From Microbacterium esteraromaticum (GTDB lineage Bacteria; Actinomycetota; Actinomycetes; Actinomycetales; Microbacteriaceae): a stretch of 64,000 nt of DNA. This document shows, piece after piece, positions 55,692 to 64,000 of this stretch. The stretch spans positions 1 to 64,000 of the forward strand of contig NZ_FUKO01000006.1 of assembly GCF_900163815.1 (NCBI RefSeq). The letters run 5' to 3'. The notes beneath the pieces are model-generated. The model saw only the letters and a list, made by a program, of their open reading frames with translations. It had not been told where the DNA came from and ran no database searches. Positions within the stretch are counted from its first letter, which is position 1. Each line of letters starts with the position of its first letter. Both the position numbers and the translations under genes were made by a program.

Positions 55692-56680
55692 GCGCCGCAC
55701 ACCCCGATGGACGCAAGCTGCTGCGACTGGAGATCCGCAACGCGGAGACGCCGATCGAGCGCAAGCCAGAGTGGATCCGCACCAAGGCGAAGATGGGCCC
55801 GGAGTATCAGGCGCTGCATTCCCTGGTGAAGGAGGAAGGGCTGCACACGGTGTGCCAGGAGGCCGGGTGCCCGAACATCTTCGAGTGCTGGGAAGACCGT
55901 GAGGCGACCTTCCTCATCGGCGGCTCGCAGTGCACGCGTCGTTGCGACTTCTGCCAGATCGATACCGGAAAGCCGGCCGACTACGACACCGACGAACCGC
56001 GGCGGGTCGCCGAGAGCGTCACGCGCATGGACCTGCGCTATGCCACGGTCACCAGCGTCGCACGCGACGACCTGCCCGATACCGGCGCTTGGCTCAATGC
56101 CGAAACGGTGCGACAGATCCACGCGCAGAATCCGAATACCGGAGTCGAACTGCTGGCGAACGATCACGGCGGCAATCCGGACTACCTCGGGCAGATCTTC
56201 GATGCACGCCCCGAGGTGTTTGCGCACAATGTCGAGACCGTTCCGCGCATCTTCCGGCGCATCCGGCCGGCTTTCACCTATGAGCGGTCGCTGAACGTCA
56301 TCACGCAGGGACATGAAGCCGGACTCATCACGAAATCGAACCTCATTCTCGGAATGGGCGAAGAGCCCGCAGAAGTGATCGAAGCGCTTCAGCATCTGCG
56401 CGAAGCCGGATGCGACATCATCACGATCACGCAGTACTTGCGCCCGTCGCCGCGCCATCTTCCGGTTGCGCGCTGGGTGACGCCCGCAGAGTTCGTCGAG
56501 TTCAAAGAGGAGGCCGAGCGCATCGGGTTCCTCGGCGTGCTCGCGGGCCCCCTCGTGCGCTCGTCTTACCGCGCGGGCCGTCTGTGGGCGCAGTCGATGA
56601 TGTCGAAGGGACGGGAGATCCCGCCCCACCTCGCGCACATCGCGGAAGGCGTCGAGCTCGGCTTCGCTCAGGCCGTGTGA
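55688..56680 (+). CDS. lipA: Lipoyl synthase
   Basis: A 330-residue radical-SAM enzyme that inserts two sulfurs into octanoyl groups. The auxiliary cluster cysteines are C56, C61 and C67, and the radical-SAM cluster cysteines are C82, C86 and C89 (CTRRCDFC). Coupled to lipB by a four-base overlap, so the pair makes lipoate for 2-oxoacid dehydrogenases and the glycine cleavage system. Confidence 0.96.
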   Translation: MSAAHPDGRKLLRLEIRNAETPIERKPEWIRTKAKMGPEYQALHSLVKEEGLHTVCQEAGCPNIFECWEDREATFLIGGSQCTRRCDFCQIDTGKPADYDTDEPRRVAESVTRMDLRYATVTSVARDDLPDTGAWLNAETVRQIHAQNPNTGVELLANDHGGNPDYLGQIFDARPEVFAHNVETVPRIFRRIRPAFTYERSLNVITQGHEAGLITKSNLILGMGEEPAEVIEALQHLREAGCDIITITQYLRPSPRHLPVARWVTPAEFVEFKEEAERIGFLGVLAGPLVRSSYRAGRLWAQSMMSKGREIPPHLAHIAEGVELGFAQAV

Positions 56681-56706
56681 CTCTCAGATAAGACGAAGGG
56701 TCTGCG

Positions 56707-57207
56707 TCAGTCGGCGCTCATGACGGAGAGCACCGAGCCGTCGGACCCCAGGTTCACCAGCAGCACATCGTCAGTAGCATCCGCATCGAGTGCGTACTCG
56801 AGCACGGCGAACGGCTCGGAGCCGCCGTGCTCGTCGGCCAGGATCGTCAAGCTCATGAACCGCAGCGAGCGGATGATATCGACGGCGACATCGCCGCTGA
56901 CATCGACGAGCACCTCTTCGAGCTCTTCACCGTAGGCCTGCTGCTGCTGCAGGATGTATTCGGTCACCTCGCTGGTGCGATCGTCCACCTCGGTGAGCAT
57001 CGCGCCGCGTACATTCGCATCGACGTTCTCGATGCCGGTGATCATCGCCGCGGCCACGTCGAGTGCGGCCTGTGAGATGTCGTCCTGATCGGGAGCCGTC
57101 AGATCCACCGTCACGGACTGGTCGCCGCACTCCACGCGCTCGGTCCAGAAGATGGCTCCGTCAGGGCCGGAGGAAAGGACTCCGAAGTAGTCGTGTTCGA
57201 TCGCCAT
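56707..57207 (-). CDS. DUF2004-like conserved protein
   Basis: A 166-residue acidic protein starting MAIEHDYFGVL. It has a beta-rich N-terminal half (SSGPDGAIFWTERVECGDQSVTVDL) and an acidic helical C-terminal half with many Asp/Glu residues, and no catalytic motif. It resembles the DUF2004 family seen in Microbacteriaceae (from memory, moderate certainty). ATG 57207 is preferred; an upstream ATG nine codons earlier has no signal. TTTCAT at six bases is a poor -10. It may be cotranscribed with nothing, standing alone between lipA and ftsY. Confidence 0.7.
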   Translation of the reverse strand: MAIEHDYFGVLSSGPDGAIFWTERVECGDQSVTVDLTAPDQDDISQAALDVAAAMITGIENVDANVRGAMLTEVDDRTSEVTEYILQQQQAYGEELEEVLVDVSGDVAVDIIRSLRFMSLTILADEHGGSEPFAVLEYALDADATDDVLLVNLGSDGSVLSVMSAD

Positions 57208-57245
57208 GTCGTTATGAAACCAGCCTCTCTGCACCCACGCTAGCC

Positions 57246-58121
57246 CTATGCTCCGACGAGCGCCGAGACGAACACATGCGGCGTGAAACCGGTCAGATCG
57301 TCGATGCCCTCACCCTGACCGAGGAGTTTGACCGGGATCCCTGTGCGCTCCTGCACGGCCAGCACGAAACCGCCCTTTGCCGAGCCATCGAGCTTCGTGA
57401 TCACGAGTCCAGTGACGCCGGCGTGCTGCAGGAACGCTTCGGCCTGCATGACGCCGTTCTGCCCTGTCGTGGCGTCGAGCACGAGCAGCACCTCGCTGAT
57501 CGGGGCCTGCTTCTCGATCACGCGGCGGACTTTGGTGAGCTCATCCATCAGGCCGCTCTTGGTGTGCAGCCGGCCTGCGGTGTCGATGATCGCGATCTCG
57601 ATGCCATGCTGCTTCGCATAGTCCACGGTTTGGAATGCGACGGATGCCGGGTCCTGCCCTTCCTGCTGGGGGCGCACGATCGCCGCTCCTCCGCGCTGGG
57701 CCCACGTGGCGAGCTGCTCGACGGCCGCGGCACGGAAGGTGTCGGCTGCACCGACGACGACGCTGCGTTCGAAGCCGCGGAGGAACTTGGTGAACTTGCC
57801 GATCGTCGTGGTCTTGCCGACGCCGTTCACACCGACGACCAGCACAACGGCGGGTCGCTCGGTGAGTTTGAGAGTGGTGTCGAACTTGGCGAAGCGCTCC
57901 TCGAGCGTCTCGCGCAGCATCCGCTGCAGGTCGCGCGGGTCTGTGGTGCGGTAGCGATCGACCTTCTCGCGGAGCTCGTCGATCAGCTGCTCGGCGATAT
58001 CGGGACCGAAGTCCGCCGTGATGAGCGCCGTCTCCAGGTCCTCCCATGTCGTCTCATCGATGGTGGGCTTGACGAACATGCCGCGCAGAGAGCGACCGAG
58101 AGACCAGGACTTTTCCGCCAT
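57246..58121 (-). CDS. ftsY: SRP receptor FtsY
   Basis: A 291-residue SRP-type GTPase: N domain 1-85, G domain with GVNGVGKTT (97-105), DTAGRLHTKSGLMDEL and TKLDGSAKGG. The long acidic N-terminal A domain of other FtsY proteins is absent, so membrane contact must rely on the short basic/hydrophobic start (SWSLGRSLRGMF). ATG 58121 is preceded after six bases by TAGGCT, with GGAGG inside the spacer. Downstream of smc on the same strand, the usual smc-ftsY order. Confidence 0.95.
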   Translation of the reverse strand: MAEKSWSLGRSLRGMFVKPTIDETTWEDLETALITADFGPDIAEQLIDELREKVDRYRTTDPRDLQRMLRETLEERFAKFDTTLKLTERPAVVLVVGVNGVGKTTTIGKFTKFLRGFERSVVVGAADTFRAAAVEQLATWAQRGGAAIVRPQQEGQDPASVAFQTVDYAKQHGIEIAIIDTAGRLHTKSGLMDELTKVRRVIEKQAPISEVLLVLDATTGQNGVMQAEAFLQHAGVTGLVITKLDGSAKGGFVLAVQERTGIPVKLLGQGEGIDDLTGFTPHVFVSALVGA

Positions 58122-58127
58122 GCCTCC

Positions 58128-58133
58128 AGCCTA
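58128..58133 (-). promoter_or_regulatory. -10 box (TAGGCT) of ftsY
   Basis: Minus-strand TAGGCT, six bases before ATG 58121, in the 89-base gap after smc; ftsY can thus be transcribed independently of smc. Confidence 0.45.
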
Positions 58134-58210
58134 CGATCTTCCGCAGGCTCGCCGCCCCCGTGACGCCGTGAGCTTTCGGCCCACCCCCCAAACAGGCGAG
58201 AATGCTGCGG

Positions 58211-61200
58211 TCAGGATGCTGCGGCGCCGACGCGCTGGCCGACCACTGCGGAGACACCGTCCTGGCGCATGGACACGCCGTAGAGGGCATCGGCGATCTC
58301 CATCGTGCGCTTCTGGTGGGTGATGATCAGCAGCTGCGAGTTCTCCCGGAGCTGCTCGAAAACCGTCAGAAGACGCCCGAGGTTCGCGTCGTCGAGAGCG
58401 GCTTCCACCTCGTCGAGGATGTAGAAGGGGCTGGGTCGCGCCTTGAAGATCGCCACCAGCAGCGCGACTGCCGCCAGCGACCGCTCACCGCCCGACAGCA
58501 GCGAGAGCCGTTCGATCTTCTTGCCCACCGGACGCACCGCTACTTCGATGCCCGTGGCCAGCATGTCATCGGGATTTGTCAGCGAGATGCTGCCAGCCCC
58601 ACCGGGGAATAGCAGCGGGAAGACCTCGGTGAAAGCCTGCTTGGTGTCTTCGAAAGCCGCGGCGAAGATGGTCTGCATCCGCTCGTCGAGTTCAGCGATG
58701 ATCGTCAGCAGATCCTGGCGGGTCTTCGTCAGATCAGCGAGTTGCTCGGTGAGGAAGGCGTGGCGTTGCTCGAGAGCCGCGAATTCCTCGAGTGCGAGCG
58801 GATTCACGCGTCCGAGCTGTCCGAGTTTGCGTTCCGCATCCTTCAGTCGGCGCTCTTGGATGCGCCGATCGAATGGAATCGCCGCATCCTCATGCTCCTC
58901 GTCAGCTCCAGGGTCGCGAGGAACCAACTGATCCGGCCCATATTCTGCAACGAGAATATCTTCGTCGAGGGCGAGTTCTGACGCGACCCGCTCCAGCAGG
59001 CTGTTCAGGTGCAGCTTCTTCTCGTGGATCTGCAGCTCGAGCCCGTGCACGCTCTCGGTGAGCCCCGCCAGACGTTCACGCAGCGACCCCTCCTGTGCGC
59101 GCAGCGCCGTGAGCTCTTCGTTGTGGGCCGAGCGCTCGGACTCCGCCGCGGCCAGCGCCATCCGAGACTCCGTGACAGATCTGTCGATCGAGTCGAGCAC
59201 GCGTGGCAGTTCTTCGGCGACGGCGGATGCCGCAGCGCGCTGCCCCCGACGGATCACCGCGCGTCGCGCGGCCTCTGCAGCAGCATCCCGTTCCTGATCG
59301 CGTTGACGTTCAAGGGCGACTACCCGCGCTTGGGCGGCTCGCACGCGCTCCCGCAGCGTCTCGATCTCCAAGCGCGCGCGCACCTCGCCCTCGCGCGCTG
59401 TCTCAAGGGTCTCCAGCAGCCCATCGCGCGCAGATGCGTCAAGCACCGGGCGGGGTTCTGATTCCAGCGATTCCAGCTCGCTTTTCGCTCTCGTCGCTGC
59501 CGATTCCGCATCGGTCACCGCACCCTGCGCCTGCGCGAGTCCAGATTCCAACCGCTCGCATTCTGCGGTGGCCGCTTCGTGCTGGACGGTGACCCGGTTG
59601 ACCTGCTCGGTATGAGTCGCCAGAGCCGCATCGTGTTCGCGCAGCGCCCGCAGCGTGTCCTTCGAGAGCCGCCGTGCGGTCTCGACCCGCTCGGTGGCAT
59701 CGGCACGCGCCGCGTGCAGCCGTTCGACAGTCACCCGCACCTCTGCAAGTCGCTCGGTGGCCGCATCGCGCTCGGCGGCGAGCTCCAGCCGCGAAGTCTC
59801 CCCCGAGCCTGCACGCATCGTGTGAGCGGTGACCACTTCGCCATCCTTCGTGACGATCGTCGTCAGCGAGTCTCCGACGGCATCGAGCAACGTCCGGGCC
59901 GCGCGGGCGGCTGCGAGATCGTCTGCGATCAACACGTGGGCCAGGATCGCCCGCACGCCCTTCGGCGCGTCGATCACCTCGACGGCAGCCACCGTGTCGG
60001 CGAGCTCGGCAGGCGCGGCCCCGACGGTGATGCTTCCGTCAGCGACGACGTAATCGACAGTGCCCCGCGACCCTTCTGCGACCAGGGTGAACGCGGTTTC
60101 GGCATCGTCGACCAGCACACCCTCGGCCAGAGGCCCCAGCACGGCGGCGATCGCTGCTTCGTATCCGGAGCGGACCTGAACCGAGTCTCCGACGAGACCG
60201 CGCACGCCGGGTGCACCAGCTGCAACGATCTCCGCCGCGCCGCCCGACATCGCGAGCGCGCTGGTGAGGGCAGCAGCCTTCGCCGTCAAGGAGTCGGCCT
60301 CGCGCTCGGTTTCGTGCAGATTCTCGCGCAGTGCATCGCGGTCTGCTTCCGCCGCGGTGACTTCTTTCTGCGCCTCTTCGTAGGCGGCAGCGTATTCGGC
60401 GGCGGAGCCCTGCGGCGCCTCGGCATCCGCTATCGCCTCCAGCGCGTCGGCCGCTTCCCGGCGACGAGTGTGCGCGGCTCCCAGCGCCTGCTCCTGCCGC
60501 AGCACCGCACCACGCACGGCGGCGAGAGCGGATGCTGCCGCATCAGCCGTTCCCCGCAGCGCGGAAACCCGCATGTCGTACTCGGAGACGAGCGCGCTCT
60601 GCTCAGCGATATCCACGTCGAGCGTGTCGAGCTCTGCACGCGCGAGGACGACCTCACGACTCGCTGCAGCAGCGGCATCCTGCGCGTCGCCGAGACCTTC
60701 CGAGATCCTCGTGATCTCGTCTTTGGCTTCGTCGATCGTGTCCTGGGTCACGGTGATCGCCGTCGTCGTCTCGTCATCATCGCTGCCGAGCAGCGCGAGG
60801 CGCTGATTGGCGAGCGTGAAGAGGCCCCGCATCCGCTCCTGCGTCTGCTCCAGCCCGAATGCGATGCGCCTGGCTTCGTCGACGGCCGCCGAATTCTGCT
60901 GCTGCTCGAGACGCTGGATGCCGATGCGCACCGCATCCGACTGCTCCGACAGCACGAGTCGCTCGGTGTGGCGCTCGTGCTCGGTGCGCGTGTGATCGGC
61001 CAGCGCTGTGCGCAAGGAAACGACGTCGTCGGCGAAGATGCGGGCCTTCGCGTCGCGCACGACGGCGGCAATCGTCTGCGCCTCGCGGGCGATCTCCGCC
61101 TGCCGGCCGAGCGGCTTCAACTGGCGTCTGATCTCTCCGGCCAAGTCGCTCAAGCGCGTGAGGTTGGTCTCCATCGCATCGAGCTTGCGCACGGTCTTCT

Positions 61201-61723
61201 CTTTGCGGCGACGGTGCTTCAGGATTCCCGCTGCCTCTTCGATGAAGCCGCGGCGATCCTCCGGCGAGGCCTGCAGGACCGTATCGAGACGTCCCTGCCC
61301 GACGATCACGTGCATCTCGCGCCCGAGCCCGGAGTCGCTCAGCAGCTCCTGCACATCGAGCAGCCGACAACTGGAGCCGTTGATCGCATACTCGCTCGAT
61401 CCGCTCCGGAACAGTGTTCGACTGATGGTGACTTCGGCGTATTCGATCGGCAGGGCGCCATCGCTGTTGTCGATCGTCAGCTGCACCTCGGCACGACCGA
61501 GCGGACCGCGGGTGGACGTGCCCGCGAAGATGACGTCCTCCATCTTGCCGCCGCGGAGGGTCTTGGCTCCCTGCTCGCCCATCACCCATGCGAGAGCGTC
61601 GACGACATTGGACTTGCCGGATCCGTTGGGTCCGACGATGCAGGTGACCCCCGGCTCGAAGACGAACGAGGTCGGCTGAGCGAATGACTTGAAGCCCTTG
61701 AGCGTCAGGCTCTTCAGATGCAT
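58211..61723 (-). CDS. smc: Chromosome segregation ATPase Smc
   Basis: A 1170-residue SMC protein. Walker A GPNGSGKSNV is at 31-40; two long coiled coils flank a hinge at about 500-640; the C-terminal head has the signature LSGGERSLAAVALL and Walker B YILDEVEAALDD. With ScpA/ScpB it compacts and helps separate chromosomes. ATG 61723 gives the standard MHLKSLTLKGF start with GAAGG seven bases upstream; the longer open frame before it is rejected. Confidence 0.95.
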   Translation of the reverse strand: MHLKSLTLKGFKSFAQPTSFVFEPGVTCIVGPNGSGKSNVVDALAWVMGEQGAKTLRGGKMEDVIFAGTSTRGPLGRAEVQLTIDNSDGALPIEYAEVTISRTLFRSGSSEYAINGSSCRLLDVQELLSDSGLGREMHVIVGQGRLDTVLQASPEDRRGFIEEAAGILKHRRRKEKTVRKLDAMETNLTRLSDLAGEIRRQLKPLGRQAEIAREAQTIAAVVRDAKARIFADDVVSLRTALADHTRTEHERHTERLVLSEQSDAVRIGIQRLEQQQNSAAVDEARRIAFGLEQTQERMRGLFTLANQRLALLGSDDDETTTAITVTQDTIDEAKDEITRISEGLGDAQDAAAAASREVVLARAELDTLDVDIAEQSALVSEYDMRVSALRGTADAAASALAAVRGAVLRQEQALGAAHTRRREAADALEAIADAEAPQGSAAEYAAAYEEAQKEVTAAEADRDALRENLHETEREADSLTAKAAALTSALAMSGGAAEIVAAGAPGVRGLVGDSVQVRSGYEAAIAAVLGPLAEGVLVDDAETAFTLVAEGSRGTVDYVVADGSITVGAAPAELADTVAAVEVIDAPKGVRAILAHVLIADDLAAARAARTLLDAVGDSLTTIVTKDGEVVTAHTMRAGSGETSRLELAAERDAATERLAEVRVTVERLHAARADATERVETARRLSKDTLRALREHDAALATHTEQVNRVTVQHEAATAECERLESGLAQAQGAVTDAESAATRAKSELESLESEPRPVLDASARDGLLETLETAREGEVRARLEIETLRERVRAAQARVVALERQRDQERDAAAEAARRAVIRRGQRAAASAVAEELPRVLDSIDRSVTESRMALAAAESERSAHNEELTALRAQEGSLRERLAGLTESVHGLELQIHEKKLHLNSLLERVASELALDEDILVAEYGPDQLVPRDPGADEEHEDAAIPFDRRIQERRLKDAERKLGQLGRVNPLALEEFAALEQRHAFLTEQLADLTKTRQDLLTIIAELDERMQTIFAAAFEDTKQAFTEVFPLLFPGGAGSISLTNPDDMLATGIEVAVRPVGKKIERLSLLSGGERSLAAVALLVAIFKARPSPFYILDEVEAALDDANLGRLLTVFEQLRENSQLLIITHQKRTMEIADALYGVSMRQDGVSAVVGQRVGAAAS

Positions 61724-61850
61724 GCAGGCGCCTTCGCGGTCAAGTGAATCACGCCCATACGCTACCGGAATCCCAGGCGACACGCCGGATCCCGCGCGGC
61801 GGTCTCGCAGGTTGCCGGTGTCACGACACGCCGACAGGCACACCACATGC

Positions 61851-61880
61851 TTGACGAGATGTCGTCCGTGGGACTAGCGT
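61851..61880 (+). promoter_or_regulatory. Strong promoter before the 32-codon leader ORF
   Basis: TTGACG (61851-61856), an 18-base spacer and TAGCGT (61875-61880): the best -35/-10 pair seen in the window. Transcription would start near 61887, 25 bases before the leader ORF. Confidence 0.65.
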
Positions 61881-61911
61881 GACTTCTCGTTCACAAGAGA
61901 GGAGGTCACCG

Positions 61912-62010
61912 ATGATGATCACGAAGCTCGATGCCCGGTTCTGCACCGCGTCGCTCGTGCCAGCGCGCACTGCCGCCGTCTCGGTGGCCTTCGCCAGCGT
62001 TCTCGGTTAG
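61912..62010 (+). CDS. Putative 32-residue leader peptide
   Basis: A short ORF (ATG 61912, a second ATG at 61915, TAG 62008-62010) that begins MMITKLDARFC and ends AFASVLG. Its ribosome-binding site AGAGGAGGTCACC is the strongest in the window, and it follows a strong promoter. No similarity is recognised; it is not enriched for one regulatory amino acid. The 219 bases after it hold hairpins and no gene, then a small protein and two acetyltransferase genes. This design fits a leader peptide that controls downstream transcription through RNA structure, but it may also be a small protein in its own right. Confidence 0.5.
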   Translation: MMITKLDARFCTASLVPARTAAVSVAFASVLG

Positions 62011-62093
62011 AACCGCTCCGGCAGCCTCCCGTCATCTGACGCTACGCGTCTGATCGATGACCGCGTCGCCCACTCTGTGGGCCGCCGCTCTCC

Positions 62094-62152
62094 GGCCCGC
62101 TTCGTCGGGCCCTCTCCTGTGTCGGGTTCGCCCATTTTTCGGGTCTCACCCG
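62094..62152 (+). promoter_or_regulatory. Hairpin region, possible attenuator
   Basis: Three consecutive hairpins: GGCCCG/CGGGCC (62094-62111), GGG-TTCG-CCC followed by ATTTTT (62124-62139), and CGGGT/ACCCG (62140-62152). The second has the stem-plus-T-tract shape of a terminator, though with only three base pairs. Together they lie between leader ORF and the first downstream gene. Confidence 0.35.
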
Positions 62153-62229
62153 GCCCTTCTCCGGAACATGTGCCGTCGCGCTCTCGTGCGACGAGCGCCG
62201 CATCCGTGCATCTTCAGAAAGCACACATC

Positions 62230-62511
62230 GTGAGCATGCTCCTGCTGACCGACGAACGTCAGCACACGTCCAGTCATCCACCGGATACCGATGGCCGCGA
62301 GGTCTTCAGCATCCCCGATCGCGAACGGCAGCAGCAGCTTCCGCTCGCCGACCGTCTTCGCCTCAACATCGCGCTCTGGCTGCTCGGGCAGCACACCGTT
62401 GAAGGCGGCGCACCATCAGCGCCCGAACTGTGCGACCCGCAGCGGCGCGCAATCGACGAACGCACCGCTATGACGATCCTCAGCTACGGGATCCAGAGGA
62501 GGCTCCTATGA
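62230..62511 (+). CDS. Small hypothetical protein upstream of the GNAT genes
   Basis: A 93-residue protein (or 91 from ATG 62236). The N-terminal half is polar and probably disordered; the C-terminal half contains LPLADRLRLNIALWLLGQH, an amphipathic helix, and a conserved-looking end (TILSYGIQRRLL). No known family or catalytic motif. GTG 62230 and ATG 62236 are both weakly preceded by ribosome-binding signals, so the start is uncertain. The stop overlaps the next start (ATGA), so it is coupled to the acetyltransferase gene. Confidence 0.55.
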   Translation: MSMLLLTDERQHTSSHPPDTDGREVFSIPDRERQQQLPLADRLRLNIALWLLGQHTVEGGAPSAPELCDPQRRAIDERTAMTILSYGIQRRLL

Positions 62512-63614
62512 GAAGCAACGGGATGACGATCCCGCTTGTGGCCGGCGCGACGCTGCGTCTGCTTGAGCTACCTGCTCGGGCAGACGCAGCGCCCAGTCCG
62601 CTCATCCGCGCATACACCGCTGTTCGCAATGCGTCCCTTGCTGAGGAGACCGGGCGCACCGACGATGCAGTCACTGCCGAGACGATGCTGCCGCTGCTGT
62701 ACAGCGATGCCGACGTCGCCCGCACTCAGTGGTACATCGAGCGGGGCGGCGAAGTGATCGGCTGCGTTCCGCTGAACGTCTATCAGGATGACGACGCGGC
62801 GACGGCCATGGGCACCATCGCCTTGTTGCGAAAGCATTGGGGCCAGGGCATCGGCACCGCAGCCCTATCGCACGTCGAACACTTCGCTCGAGACAAGGGT
62901 CTACGCAAACTGCTCTGCTGGAACGAGCATCACGAGCAGGGTGCCGTCGGAACAGTCCCCTCACCGACGGGGTTCGGTACTGTGCCGAACGACCACACCG
63001 CTCGCTTCCTGCAACGCCACGGCTTTACTCTCGAGCAGATCGAGCGGGCCAGCACCCTCGTGTGGGATCCCACGACGCGTAGACGGCTGCAGGACTTGCA
63101 CGCGGATGCCGTGGCGCACGCGACCGACTATCGCATCGTGCAGTGGATGCTGCCGACCCCGGAAGAATTCATCGACGGCTACGCATGGCTGAAGTCGCGC
63201 ATGTCCACGGACGTCCCGGATGCAGAACTGGGCATGCCGATCGAGACGTGGGATGCCGACCGCGTGCGCCGTCATGACGCGCGCTATGCGGGCAAGGGCG
63301 AAACGGTGCAGGTGACCGCTGCGGAGCACATCGCCACCGGCGAGTTGTGCGCATTCAACGAGCTCGTCATCGACCAGCATCCGACGTCCAAGACCGATCA
63401 GCGTGACACGCTCGTGCTCTCGGGACATCGGGGGCACCGGCTCGGAATGCTGCTGAAGACCGCCGGGCTGCTCTCCTGGCGAGAACAGCATCCCGATTCG
63501 CCGCACGTGATGACCTACAACGCGGAAGAGAATCGGCCGATGCTTTCCATCAATGAAGCCATCGGCTTCGCACCGATCGCCTATGAAGGCGCCTGGAAGA
63601 AGGTCCTGAGATGA
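62508..63614 (+). CDS. GNAT family N-acetyltransferase, two-domain form
   Basis: A 368-residue protein with two GNAT-like halves. The first half has the acetyl-CoA loop in LRKHWGQGIGTAAL (R/Q-x-x-G-x-G/A); the second has LSGHRGHRLGMLLKTAGL and ends in NRPMLSINEAIGFAPI, the typical last strand of GNAT folds. The arrangement is like mycothiol synthase or other tandem GNATs, but the substrate is unknown. ATG 62508 follows AGAGGAGG by five bases. The next gene overlaps by four bases. Confidence 0.82.
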   Translation: MRSNGMTIPLVAGATLRLLELPARADAAPSPLIRAYTAVRNASLAEETGRTDDAVTAETMLPLLYSDADVARTQWYIERGGEVIGCVPLNVYQDDDAATAMGTIALLRKHWGQGIGTAALSHVEHFARDKGLRKLLCWNEHHEQGAVGTVPSPTGFGTVPNDHTARFLQRHGFTLEQIERASTLVWDPTTRRRLQDLHADAVAHATDYRIVQWMLPTPEEFIDGYAWLKSRMSTDVPDAELGMPIETWDADRVRRHDARYAGKGETVQVTAAEHIATGELCAFNELVIDQHPTSKTDQRDTLVLSGHRGHRLGMLLKTAGLLSWREQHPDSPHVMTYNAEENRPMLSINEAIGFAPIAYEGAWKKVLR

Positions 63615-64000
63615 TCACGATCACACCGATGATCGTTCCGGCGCACGCTGACGCAGCGGATTCCACAGAGTTTCGGGCGATGGTCGCGCTCGGAAATCAG
63701 GCGGCCGAGCTGGATGCAGGCATCAGCGACCTCAGCGACACCGCCGAGGAGATGCTGCCGGTCTGGCTCGATCAATCCGATCGCATCCGTCGCGGCTTCA
63801 TCGCTCGGTGTGATGGTGAGATCGTGGGGGCAGCTTCGATCAGCACCGCCACAGAACAGGGCACGACGACCGCGGAGATCGAACTCGTGTTCCTGCCGCC
63901 ACACGGAGAGGACGGGGTCGGGTCCGCGCTCGTGGAGCGTCTCGAGCAGGAAGCTCGAGTCCTCAGGCGCAGCGTCCTGCAGACGTGGACGCTGCATCCG
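63611..64000 (+). CDS. GNAT family N-acetyltransferase, partial
   Basis: An open frame of 130 codons from ATG 63611 to the window edge without a stop. The start MITITPMIVPAHAD and the later EIELVFLPPHGEDGVGSALVERLEQEA match the first half of a GNAT domain, with the acetyl-CoA loop at GEDGVGSAL. It overlaps the preceding gene by four bases and resembles it in design, suggesting a tandem pair. The C-terminal part lies beyond the window. Confidence 0.78.
   Translation, partial: MITITPMIVPAHADAADSTEFRAMVALGNQAAELDAGISDLSDTAEEMLPVWLDQSDRIRRGFIARCDGEIVGAASISTATEQGTTTAEIELVFLPPHGEDGVGSALVERLEQEARVLRRSVLQTWTLHP

Noticed and set aside
59579..61687. A 702-codon open frame on the + strand, opposite smc
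   Set aside because: It is the mirror of smc: the residues are Arg/Gly/Asp-rich without any motif, as expected from the complementary strand of GC-rich coding DNA, and smc on the other strand is unmistakable.

Overview
The window is a 64 kb stretch of chromosome from a high-GC Gram-positive bacterium, most probably Microbacterium or a close relative in the Microbacteriaceae. The reasons are the GC-rich composition, the gene order of the rpsB-tsf-pyrH-frr-cdsA and rpsP-khpA-rimM-trmD-rplS-lepB-rnhB blocks, actinobacterial families (DUF2017, DUF2469, GlgE), GTG starts, and many starts that look leaderless (a TANNNT -10 box 6-7 bases before the start codon). It reads as a core chromosome. I see no phage, integrase island, insertion sequence, CRISPR array, rRNA or tRNA.

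Layout. 0-7 kb: a small metallopeptidase, clpS and a DUF2017 gene; then, on the minus strand, a nucleoside-kinase-like ATPase, a GerW-like protein, dinB and gatCAB. 7-15.6 kb: an acyl-CoA synthetase, a DEAD-box helicase and acylphosphatase, followed on the minus strand by ligA and by mnmA with its likely sulfur donor, a cysteine desulfurase. 15.7-22.1 kb: the alpha-glucan genes glgX, glgE and glgB. 22.2-28 kb: a thioredoxin-TPR protein overlapping a large envelope protein, a PerM-type transporter, a serine hydrolase, a zinc-ribbon protein and a secreted transglycosylase-like protein. 28-45 kb: the conserved translation, secretion and cell-cycle backbone, all minus strand (divIVA-like, cdsA, frr, pyrH, tsf, rpsB; xerC, dprA, comM, yraN, DUF2469, rnhB, lepB, rplS; trmD, rimM, khpA, rpsP), broken by a degenerate M23 protein and by a membrane protein, map and a methyltransferase. 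45-53 kb: a YbdK-type ligase, a SorC regulator with glpD and glpK, and a membrane-embedded hydrolase. 53-62 kb: ffh, a TetR regulator, lipB-lipA, a DUF2004-like protein, ftsY and smc. 62-64 kb: a strong promoter with a 32-codon leader ORF, a small protein and two GNAT acetyltransferases, the last cut by the window edge.

How the genes fit together. GlgE, GlgB and GlgX would elongate, branch and debranch alpha-glucan. GatCAB, MnmA plus desulfurase, TrmD, RimM, KhpA, S2, S16, L19, EF-Ts and Frr serve translation. Ffh, FtsY and LepB serve protein export. DprA, ComM, XerC, LigA, DinB, RnhB and Smc handle DNA. LipB and LipA make lipoate. GlpK and GlpD feed glycerol into central metabolism.

The most interesting signals lie outside the ordinary genes: a pair of about 90 bp palindromic repeats bracketing a methyltransferase; a matching TGCAC-N4-GTGCA site upstream of glpD and upstream of the membrane hydrolase; a 15-bp palindrome between the TetR gene and lipB; a promoter, leader-ORF and hairpin arrangement before the acetyltransferases; an envelope protein with a lipobox in its middle; an M23 protein that lacks both catalytic histidines; and a strong excess of the hexamer GGATGC/GCATCC that appears to shape codon choice.
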